Assembly (NCBI GenBank): GCA_014526335.1
Contig: JACTAT010000001.1
Span: 2,149,851-2,213,850, forward strand
From: Chrysaora quinquecirrha
Lineage: Eukaryota > Cnidaria > Scyphozoa > Semaeostomeae > Pelagiidae
DNA: 64,000 bases
Reading direction: 5' to 3'
The translations under genes and the position numbers were made by a program. The notes under the pieces were generated by a model. It did no database searches. It worked only from the letters and a program-made list of their open reading frames with translations, and was not told where the DNA came from. Shown piece after piece: positions 12,501 through 24,500 of the stretch; within the stretch, counting starts at the first letter, position 1, and the number at the start of each line of letters is the position of its first letter.

Positions 12501-15500
12501 GCTACGGATGAAGATACAGCTTCAGGTAACGGAGATTCAGTAATGAAGCAACACTTGGGTGACTTATGTCATTATGATCGCGAAGCTGATACTTGATTCG
12601 ATAAGCATCTATGCGATGATTGTAATGCTATCCTTGCAAAGCATTTAAGAAACCAAGAAGAGGAACAGTCAATCACAACCAGTTGTACTGAAGACGAATC
12701 ATCTTCATCTTCTGGACATAATATTGCTGTCGATAATTCTGTTATTACCATGTCAAAACATGTACCCGGCATGGACGCTGCAGATGCTTGTACCGTGGAT
12801 CAAAAGCGCAAGATTATGTCTTCTTCTGTATCAGATCCTTTGACTAGCTTTTCATGTGCTGACCAGAATAACAACCTGCAGTTGCCTACTGATTCGATGA
12901 CGAGCCAAGAAATTTCAGGAGGGAGTGCAAGTCGGTTTGGTTTCATAACAAGACAGAGTAACAAAGATGTTGGTCGCCTTAATACTTACTCCAAAATATA
13001 TAGCCATCGAATGCCAAGCAAGATACCGAGGTTGGTAGCGCAATTTCAAAAGAAAGGTAGACAGAATACTAGAATATCGAAACCGGCCAGGGTTCGAGAG
13101 AAGGTTCCAAGGCGAAGGTGTTTTTCTGCGGATCCGGTCGGAATTCCGTTGGAGCTACTTCGTTCTGATAAAAGAGTAGCGTTTCAGAGGTCAACAAGCC
13201 TTGGACGAGAGAAAGCTAGACCAGCCTCTCGATCTAGCAGGCTCTCACCTAGGTCAGGCAATGTCTCACCGAGGTCTGGTAGGCTCTCGCCCAGGCTTGG
13301 CGGGCTGTCGCCTAGGTCTGGCAGGCTGTCGTCATATTCTAACGAGTGTAATGACGAGAAGTTTGAACACTCATTTATGTACTGGGAACATCGAGCGTCG
13401 ATGGAAAGACAATACATGCAGTATACAGAAGATGGGAAAGAATTCGAAGCTAAAATGAAGAGTCAGGAGAACCTTGATGAAATCGATTGGAAACGCTGTG
13501 GTTTGAAGACTAAAGTAGAACGAGCGAGGTCCTTCACCTCTGGGCATTGTTTTCTCAAAGCAGCAGAAAGACCAACTAACCTTCAACGGTTTAAAAGTGT
13601 AACTGAAGTGAACAGAAAATGCCATCTTACCTCACCAAAGGAAGAAAATGAAGTGGATATCAGTAGTGACATGATTTACAGCAAAGATAGTGGTTCTAAA
13701 ATGGGAAAAGGTCATCAGAGAGATCAGCTAAGAAAACGCTGTAGATCTCTGCCATCTAGTTCATCGCATAAACATTCGAAAATACCCGTACTGGCTCCAC
13801 GTTAGAAATACAAAGTATAAATACATCAGTGTGTTTAGAAACATAGTATAGTCTAAAGGACATTTTAAGCTTAAACCAGTAGAATTAGTCACTTTCGTTT
13901 GTGTATTTAATTAAGTATTCATATTTCTATTTAGATATTTTTTTAGTAGTTACATGGGCCGAAGTTCTGTTGACTTAAATGGGACTTGATTAGTTGCTGA
14001 ACTGCACAGTTGCACACAATGTACACAATTTTTTAATCGAACTCATAGAACATGCTTGAATAACGATTTATTATCTGTTGGTTTATAAGCTTTCAGTTTT
14101 TACTGTTACTTACAGCAAGCCTTAGCTACTGTATATAAAATATTATTTTATACTTTTCATACCCATTTTAAATGTATTTGATTATTTTCATGTTGAAAAG
14201 TTTTTGCAGCATATGTAAGTTGAATTCGTCACAAGCCCTCTCTTCTATAGGCCCTTCGAAGGTTGAATTTGCTGTGGCGTCGTGGTCTCATCCAGCTAGC
14301 TCGTGGTGTCAGAAGCTCAGCGAGGTCGGGGTTTGCGCCATAGCCACAGCCAGGGAGCGCCGAAGGCGCGGAGGGGAAACGACCGAAACCGCTACAGCAG
14401 CGTAACAACAAGGATCGAGATCTCGATTAGTTAGCCGGCTGAATGCAGTTTGACGGACACCGTTACAGGGAAAGAAGGCCATAATACATTACAATTGGGG
14501 TTGTCGGCAGGGATTAGGGTCAGGGCTATTGCTAGGGTTAGGATTAGGATCAGGGTCAGAGTTAGGGTTACGGTTAGTTTTAGGGTTTTGGAAGTATACG
14601 TAAACCGTTCGAATCAATGGCGTGTGTTGTTTGCTATTGTTTTTGTTGCGTTTTCGAAGGTGTCCGCTGAACTGCATCTGTACCAGTTAACCCACAACTA
14701 GAATACTAGCGTATGGCGCTAAATACACCATTGCACTTTCAATCACTTTCAACTTCACCCTTCTCTGTTATCTAAATCGTATCGTAATACACCTTTTCAA
14801 CTAAGGGCCTCGTTTTCAAAAAATTTGAAAATTGCCTCACAGAAACATTTCGACTTCAGATACGAATTCAGCACCTTCGTTTTAGCGTTGAGGCAAATTT
14901 TTACGCCTCTAGTCATTACAATGTTGATTTTACAGCGACTTAAAGTTTGAAAATTTGTAAGGGATTTGACCGTGAAAATGACTGAGGGTGTAAAATTTCA
15001 CCCCGAGCGACTTCTCACAGTCGAATCCTTAACTTATAAATTTTCAAACTTTAATCGCTATGAAATCAACATCGTAAGGACGTGCGTCGTGAAAATTTCG
15101 CTCAACACTAAAATGAAGGTGCTCAATCTGAATCTGGTGTCATTATTTTTGTACGAAAGCATATTCTTAAATTTAAAAGCGAGGCTCTTAGTTGAAAAGG
15201 TATGTTAAGTTATGTTTGATTCATTCTTCTTTGAAATTAGGCTCGATCACCTTCAGAAGATTGCTGACAAAGTCGAAAAGGAGGTTAGTTTTTCCGTATC
15301 ATACCCGTGACGTCAGCCCAGTGTTTTATGTTTTATACACTTACGATTTCTGTGACCATTTGAGACATTTTTATTTTTGTGAACGTCCAACTGCTCTTTT
15401 GTAGGCTGAACTTCTGGAATCGTCTCTTGATAAAATCGACAATGAAGTTACATGGGTAAGTAGTCTCTTTTCGATATGATCTCGTTTTGTGTCTCATTTC

Positions 15501-18500
15501 AATTCTAGCATAGGTTTCCACTATATGTTTATCTGTTTTTATAACTACGGCCAGTTCACTACACACTGTTTTCGATGTACAAATGGTATGGAAAGCGCTG
15601 TTTGAAATTTTTCGCGTTAATTTTTCGTGTAAGTAGCTGAATAGCTCTGAGGCTCAAGTTTGCTCTAAGTCTTGGGCCAGTTTTAGCCTCGAAGTTCCTT
15701 ACTGAGAAATAGGGAGTTTTATCATCTACAGCTGTTCCTGAACTTTTTCATGGCTCTCAGTATTTCAGTTTCTTTTTTCACGCAGTGTTCAACCTCAACT
15801 TCCTCAGGGAAAAGGCAAGACAATCGGAAGGAATCTCAGATTGGGGGGGGGCTGAACAACTGAAAATGACTTGATGACGTAATGATTTTATGACATCATA
15901 CTATTGCTTTCAAAATAATTGGGGGGGGCTCCTCTTCCGACGGCCCTGAAAGGTATATTTCTTAAAAAGCATGTATGAACACAATTTTTACGAACATGAA
16001 AAACATGCAAGGGGAGTCTCAGTTTTTTATTCTGATAATCTGATTATTTGATCTAGATTGAGAAAAATGCTGAGCCCCTTGGTTTGGAAGAAGTCAAAAG
16101 GCGACATATTCAACTTGATAAAGCACTGATGGTCTTCGAGCCGAATATTAAGTCAATTCTGGCTAATACAGAAATCTTAATCAGTGGAAAGTTTTATGAA
16201 GTTGAAGAAATTCAAATCAGGTTCGTAAAATTCAAATTTCAAAAAGGCTAGGCATTTAAACGGTGCATCTTTTCGGTATAGTAGCGTCTTCGGCAGTTTA
16301 ACAGGATTTCATGACAGTATAGCAGTTTCTTTGGCAATTTAGCGGGGTTTCTTTCAGTATGGCAGATTGGCAGTTGACCGTCACGCCTTTACAGTAGAGC
16401 AGCTTCTATGGAGGTTCAACGCTACGTTTTACAGTATAGCTTCTTCTATGGCAGTTTAACGGTGCATCTTTACAGTATGGTAGCTTCTATGCCATTTTAA
16501 CACTGCGTCTTTTCAGTATAGGAGCTTCAATTAAGTTTAGCCCCGCGTCATTGTGCTCTAGCAGCTTCTATGGCACTTTAACGGGGCATCTTTACAGTAA
16601 ATCAGCTTCTGTGGCCGTTTAACGCCACGTATTTACAGTATAGCAACTTTTATGGCAGTTTAACGCCATGTCTTTGCGGTATAGCAGCTTCTATTGTAGT
16701 TTGACGGGGTGTCCTCAAGGCATAGCTCCGTCTTCGGCTATTAAATGGGGTATCTTTACAATCTAGCAGCTTCTATGGCAGTTTAACGCCACTTCTTTAC
16801 AGTATAGAAGCGTTATCAGTTTAATAAACCGGGTGCTTGTTTTGTATAGCATCGTCTTTGGCAGTTTAATGGGCGTCTTGACAATGACTGGTGATATTAG
16901 AAGCTTACGTTTTGTGCACTTTTTAACTCTTTTTACTTTGTGTTTACAGAGTAAAGAACATTGCAAGTCGGTGGCAATTGATGAAAATGCGAATAACGAC
17001 GACAATCGAAAGTGAGACAACAGTATTTGACAAAAGGAAAGCAAGAATGAGTGGACATCAAATCAAAGTCACTCGAGATACGACCGTATCGGATGAGCCG
17101 TTTGAAACTGAAGTTGAGACAGAGCCAGGGGTGTTTGTTGATCCTGCAACATTGGAAGGCTACAATGTATCTTACAAAACAACCAAAACTGTTGTCACTG
17201 TTCAAAGTAATGTTACCGAAGAAGAAGTCGAAGAGAGTAGTGAAACTCGTACCAAAAAGTTTGAATCAATCGTTACTGAATCTGAAATCCCAGTATTTGA
17301 CACAGTCGCTGATTCACAACAAGAAATACCAGTTGAATTCCTGCCTGAATCTTCTGCAATTGATATGATGGCTCCTCCTGATGATGATCGAATCATAAGC
17401 ACCGAGATTCAGCCAGTTGAAGAGTCGCCTGCGTTCTCAATGGATGAGGACCTAGCCGCATCCCTGATGGCTGAAAGTGTGCCTGAATCAGTTATGGAAA
17501 TGAGCTCAACTGCACAACAGATTGAAGCAAGTTCTCCTGTGCAGGAGATGGATGGAAGTGCTCCTGTGCAGCTGGGTACAGCAAGCTCGCCTGTGCAACA
17601 GATGGATGCAAGCTCCCCCGTTTCACCAGTAGAAACAAGCTCACCTAGTATTGCAGATGGAACGCAAAGTGAGAGCGCGGGCAGTATGGATGATCTAGAA
17701 AGAACACGCCGTTCAAAAAAGCCAAGAAAAGCATCAAGAGGGTCTAAAGGCTCGAAAGGTATGAAATTACCTGGCATTCTTAGCTGCACCAGAAAGCAAA
17801 GTGGCACTCATTCGAGTTCGAGTGAAGAAGATGATCCTAGGCCTAAGAGTTTGCAGAGGGCACCCGAGCCTAAAGTGGATGAGGTAAAGAATGCTGCAAT
17901 TAATGCTAAGCTGCAAGAAATTGCAATGACGATATCGTGGATCTCGACGAGAAGAGTGAGTTTATTGTCTGTAATTTTTTCATTTTTTGTTGTTTATGTA
18001 CGCAGCTATCTTTATAGATATTGCTTTCACATCGCCATGTCATTGCTCTCGCACTTTAAGGTACTATGATAAGGCTATAACGTACTCATAAGTTTGGATA
18101 TAGCAGACGATCTGACTGATTCGTTTGTAATTTAAGCGGCAGAGCTGAGTAAAATACCCTTTTTATGCCATACGATACAAAAGTCATCTAGGAATATTTT
18201 GGAGCTGCTAATAACGGGGTTATGTTGTGCAAGACGAGCCTTCCCACTAAAATATTCACGAACCTGGTAAATTCAAGAAAGACTAATCGAAAATTACACA
18301 TCGAAGGTTGAGAAATAAATCAACCCACAAAACAGAAGAAAATTTCTGTTGTTATACATAGATGCAACCTCACGTTTATTTTACATTTTAATATCTGCCT
18401 TTAAAGCAAGGAAGACTCTATCACATGGTCTTCAATACTACACGTTGTTTTGCTGTTCAACAAAATAAACAAACAAACTGGTGAATGAAACACAAATTTC

Positions 18501-21500
18501 AAGTTAACCTATATGATGACGTTCAAATACATTTGTTTACTAGGCCTAAAGATTTGCACATGGTTTTATTACCACTATCACGAAACGTAAACTCTAGTAA
18601 TCTATTAACAACATTCATCAGGTTTTTGCTAAAACATCGTGGCATGTACCTGTATTGATTTCGGCTATTCATGGTGTTCGTATGGTGTATTTCTAGTCAC
18701 TGTGACCAAACGTATTATCATTGAGCATATTAATCATAATTTCTTCAAGAGCTTTTTCGCTGTGAGTTATTGCAAGCCTGATCTAGATCCCCGTGGCTCT
18801 AATCAACCCAGATCACAAAATTTCAAAAGCCAAGTTTTTTAATTATTTAAACGCTTTTCTTATCGAAAGAACTCTGCTTGTGCTCGGCTTAAGAGCTTGC
18901 TTTTTTGTGGCTACTTTGAACACTGATTTGAAAACATATGCATTGATATGGCTGCACGAGCGCACGAGGTTTGGCGTATTTAAATATTCTATTAAGATGT
19001 CAGGGCCTATCTTTAATCATGTTCTGTTTAGAGATCTAGCTAGGCCGTTCTTAACTTATTACTAACTTATTTGCCAGGGGGGGGCTCCCTTTACCTTCAT
19101 TAATTAATGGGGATATGCCAAATATAGTTTTTCTGGCAAATTGCTCCAGTGTATGAAACCATGAAACGATACCATGTTCTAGAAAAATCCTAACCGATAT
19201 TCGGTACAGAATTGAGCCACAGAGAGCTATGCCGAGGAGGGATGCTGGATGAAAAGGAGGGCAAATGGGGACAGAACCCTGGCTGTTGGGGCACAAAAAA
19301 TTTCTTGAGGAAAGCAGGGACAATTGCTTCTCTTAATCTCTTGCCCCCTGTTTCGGCATCTCTGGGGGCGTCCCGTTTCAAAAGTTAGTTTGAATACTAA
19401 GAATATCAGAGAGAGAAAAAAGGCACCGACATTCAAGAACAAGTTCAGTAATTGCCGAAGAAGTTACTAGCCTGTCTGTAGATTGTACCTCGCTATTTTG
19501 TACAGACGTATATATAATCTGCGAAGGCTAGTAACGTGGGATTTATCTTACAAACTTTTTTTGGCTTGTAAGCGAAGACGGTTACGCATTGGTTGAAAGC
19601 CCATTGCATCCCTTGTTTGAAATAACCAAGAATTTTCTATACAAATCGCATGAAATTAAGTTATCAGCTCTTTGATCATTTGCATTCTATTTTCAGGCAA
19701 TCTTGGATAAAAATGAATTTGGTTATGATCTACCAACAAATGAGAGGCTGTTGGAAGAAAATGATCAACTTCATAAAGAAATCCATCAATTCCAAAGAGA
19801 CATTGATAAAACATGCAGTATTGAAGTACGTATAATCCAATAGGCCATATAGGCCTACCCATAGGCCACATAGGCCTATATTTTGCAGTATTTTTGTGAA
19901 TTTGACATTCTCCGTTAACTCAGTTACTTACCAACTGGTAGCTTATACCAACAGTCGTGTACAGGTTTTTTTGAGACAGTCAACCTTCATTTCATATCTT
20001 ATAGAATTTTCACTCTGAACCGATTCGTCAGCATGTTCATTTCATGCTGTATTCGTCAGCATGCTCATTTCATAATGCATTCGTCAGCATGCTCATTTCA
20101 TATGCTGTATTCGTCAGCATGCTCATTTCATAATGCATTCGTCAGCATGCTCATTTCATATGCTGTATTCGTCAGCATGCTCATTTCATATGCTGTATTC
20201 GTCAGCATGCTCATTTCATATGCTGTATTCTTCAGCATGCTCATTTCAGAATGCATTCGTCCGGACGTTCATTTCACGTTGTATTCGTCAGCATGCTCTT
20301 TTCATTTAGTATTCTTCAGCATCTCCATTTGATACTGTATTTGTCAGCCTGCTCATATCAAACGAATTCATCTGCATCTTTATTTCTTGACCACCTTCAT
20401 TTAATATTAGATTCATCAGTGTAGTCATTTCATACCGTATTTGTCAGCATGTCCATTGCATTAAGTAGCTAGACGTAGTTTTTTAATTTCTTTTTGGCTA
20501 TTTTAAAACTTGGTTTGTATTAGCTACCTGTAGACTATTTTGTCACCAACTTAAAAGAAAGTGTTAAAAAAAATTAAGCATTCTTCAGCTTGCTCATTTA
20601 ATTTTGCATTCGTCAACATGTTCATTTCAATCTCATTTCAATCTTCTTGATAACAGCATGCTTGTTTCTTCATCATATTCACCAGCACTTTCATATAATG
20701 CCTTTATTCTTTAGCTTGCTCATTTCAAATTGTCTTCATCGGTAGCTTCATTTCATACCGCATGTTCAGGTTCTTCATTTCATATTGTATTCCCACATTT
20801 CGTATAGCTTTAAGCCTGGATGTACAACAGTTAATTCTATTAATTTTGCTACATTATTTCCAGATCAGAGAACCACCACATGAAATCGTCATCAAAGTTA
20901 AAGAAACAGAGGAAGCTTACGCTAAACTGATGGTGAGAAAGTGCTGAAATTTATTGTAGTAACTAAATTGCTAGAGTTATTCTGTTATATTATATTGCAT
21001 ACATATGCATACTGTCAGTGTTGTATTTTGCTTATCCCAGATACTTACTGAAAATGTTCCAGACCCATATTTTCTTAGTCTGCATCCAGCCTAAAACTCG
21101 TTGGTTTCGACGCGAAGATTTTAACGCTGCACACATGCCATCTTATTTTTTTCAAATCATTTAACTGCATTTCCTTGCTGTCCATATCACAAACAGAGGC
21201 TAGAAGGTTGTCCCAATGAATACCAACGCTGCTAAAAAGGGCCCGTTGGTTTTTTATCTGTATCGCTGCCCGTCTCTGATCTCCACCCTTCTTTTTGTAC
21301 ATGTTGCTTGTTGAAATTTCATGAGTATTTATGACGGAAAAATATTGTTGCTGAAATTGCCAATACAGGTATTAATGCGCATTTGGGTGGCATCTGGTGC
21401 AACTGAACAGTATAATCACCCCAGGTATAATGTCTGTGCATTACAGTGGATAGTGTGCAGTACGAATATCATCAGGACAGTGGAGGAATACAATCAGTAC

Positions 21501-24500
21501 AGTGGAGGAATTTCATCAGAACAGTGGAAGATGTTAGTACAGTGGAGGGATATCATCAGTGCATTGGAGGGGTGTAATCAGTACGGTAGAAAGATACCAT
21601 CAGTACAGTGGAGGATATTAAGTACAGTGGGGGGATATCATCAATACAGTACAGTCAGAACTGAGCATCCCCCACCGTACTGATGATATCCCTTCTTTGT
21701 AGTGATAATATCCCTCCATCGTACTGAATATCCTCCACTGTACTGATGGTATCTTTCTACCGTACTGATTACACCCCTCCAATGCACTGATGATATCCCT
21801 CCACTGTACTAACATCTTCTGATATCCATCCTCGATGTACGCACATCACATCCTTCACTGTAGACATTACCTGGGGTGATAATGCAGGTGCATCTTTCAC
21901 TCCTGAGCCAGCTATGCTAGTATGAAGAAATGTTAACAAATACTTGAAATTATGTTACCTTTGTTTTGCTTTACAGGATTTATGTTTGAAACGAAAGAGA
22001 CATCTGACAATTCTCGTGCATTTTATGAAAGAGGCGACACAAGAATTGCTTTGGATGAGCGAAAAAGAGGAGAACGAAGTTTCACGTGATTGGTCTGACA
22101 AAGATCTCGATCTTTCTGAAATTGAAGACTACAGAAAGGTTAGTGTTGGTCCAAATACACCTCTGTATTGATTTGGCTTTTCTTCTACAATCCTGGTCAG
22201 AGTCGTGTGAGACAACATTTTAGTAGCGCCCCTCTCCCATATCAACATTGAATGGGGGAGGGGGGCTACCGGCTAGCATGTCTGCAGGTTTGTTGTCTCA
22301 ATAATGTGGGTCTGGCCAAGGCCACTAATTGATTTTGGAACCCTGGAGCCAAAACGTTGGAGGCCCTTTGGTAAGCTCTGTATTCAGGGGGCCCCGATGT
22401 TAATGTAGGACTCTATAGAGAGGACAAATGAAACTCGCAGCTCACCACTTTTGAATGCATTCGTTTTAAATGCATTTCAATACTTTGCAGTAGAAAATTT
22501 GCTGAAATCTTTGGATGCCTTTGTAGGTGAAAAAGTTGGGCAATTTGCCCCTCTGCCCCCTTGGCACCGCTCTGCTACTGGGTGGGATCAAACGTTACGA
22601 TTTTGGACCATGACTTCAAGGGTTTGATTTCCCTCCTATCATGTAACACGAGAAATCATATACGCTACATTTTTAGTTTGAACTAAAAATGTTCATACCT
22701 TACGTTAAAAGAGGAAGATTTATTACATAATTCAAGTTCAGGTAAAGCGTTTATTCGAGGGGCGTTGCAATGAAATAGAGGCTTTAAATCGATGTAGTAC
22801 GTTAGCTTTCTTAGCCTATTCACTTACAGCCAATAATTGAGTACTGTGTACTTGTTTTAGGAATGGCAGATAGAGTTTGAAGAACACAAGGTAACATTCA
22901 AAGCTGTGATTCAAAAAGGAAAGGATATTATGAATGACAACCATCCTGGATCATCAGCTATTGCGGTTGGTATTCCCCTGCATTTCTAATAAACTTGCGT
23001 TATTTCGTTAAAGGGCTTAAGGCCTCTGTTGATTTGTCGTTGCCCCTCTGAGCATACAGCCTAGGGTTCAATTTCCATCCCTGAAGACTGCTCAACATAG
23101 CTGAAACACAAATCCAAAGAGGAGGAGAGCCTTTGGCTGTATGGACTTGGGGAGTTACCCGACGTTTTCATTGAGCTCTTGTAGAATTGTCGTTTGCTCT
23201 AATAATAAAGTCTAGGGTTTGGTAAATGTGGTATAGCACTTGTGAAATAATCTACCATAGTGTTTACTATTGATGAAAAACTATATATCAACATATATTG
23301 TGTGATACTGATTAAAGAAGGCTCAGTATAACAGAAGCGTAAAGCCAAACGTGAGGAGAGCCTTGGGCTCTATGACTCAGGAGAGTTACTCGAAGATTTA
23401 TTAAGCTATTTAGCTCAGTGGAATTATCGTTGACTCTGATCTTGCAGTCAAGGTTTTCAATCCTATCAATTGTTGTAGCATGCCACTTGTGGAAAAATCT
23501 ATTCTTGCCTTTGCCATTCATGAAAAATATCATTTAAAACCAAATTTTCATCGTCAGACTATCAATAAGTTGACAAAACGTGAACTTGACTGGAAATTAA
23601 CTTTAACTCAGCTTGAAGCACCCATATTGAAGAAAATTTCCCTTTTCTATTATCAACATCGTTTTGCATACCTCTATCATCTTTTTAGGCCTACATAGAA
23701 GTGATGCAGACACAGTGGAAATGGCTACTTGAGCTGAGAAAAGCTCTCGATTACCATCTAAAATGCTTCAAAATATACCTTCAGGTATTAAAAATTTAGA
23801 ATATTTTGCTAATTTGCATACTAGAGGTTTTAAGTAGGGATGTACTGATAAAATTGGGAGAGCTTTTATTGAAATGGAGCATTTGTTTGTAATGGCACAT
23901 GTTTGAAATGGCACACTTTGCAGTCTGGAAAATTGCTGAATTCAAGCAAACTACGTATAATTTGGCCTTTGTCAAGGTTGACAAGGTGATCATATTACGC
24001 TCATTTTCTATAAGAAACTTTTGCGAAATTTTCTGAACTACCTCTCCTTAAACGACCGGAATGCCGGTCATTTCACTCTCAGAGGAGACCCTTACTCAAG
24101 ATTTCCACCATTTTCCAGAAAATGCCACGCCGATCCAGACCTCTTTGAAACGTTGTATTCAAGAAAAGTTACCCGACTTTTGCGAAAAAGGCTTCTGCCG
24201 TTTCTTCTAGGAGGTTACTTATAACAAAAGTGAGTGTACGTGATAACACATAAACGCAATACCTTTACGAGCACAGTTTTTTAAAATCATTTCTTGTTAT
24301 TTGTATTTCTTAGTTTTTCCACGATGCCCACAAAGTTGAACATTGGCTGACAATCAGAGTGAATTTGCTAACATCAATGTTTGAAGGCCTTGAAATCACA
24401 AGAGAGTCGGTGCTTGCTGAACTTATTACCAAACTCAAGGTAGGAAGCTTTAGGTATACAATAATGTGAAAAGTAAATACAACACCACAGTAAAGAATAG

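Larger units (their letters stand above)
9853..15240 (+). other. Large spectraplakin intron carrying a nested gene
   Basis: Donor gtaaat, acceptor aaattag. It contains family D repeat sequence (about 9960-10150), a family C MITE (10584-10717), a tandem duplication (11316-11617), the nested SxIP-protein gene (11721-13805), a tRNA-like SINE (about 14270-14450), a degenerate TTAGGG-like tract (about 14510-14595) and a 409 bp palindrome (14792-15200). I see nothing recognisable in 10720-11315. Confidence 0.8.

Noticed and set aside
12594..12596. Selenocysteine recoding of the TGA
   Set aside because: No CxxU or UxxC redox context, no selenoprotein family resemblance and no visible SECIS-like hairpin that I could support.
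14450..14701. Arg/Val-repeat ORF
   Set aside because: Translation of the TTAGGG-like simple repeat.
20033..20332. Repetitive 99-codon ORF
   Set aside because: By-product of the 29-30 bp minisatellite.
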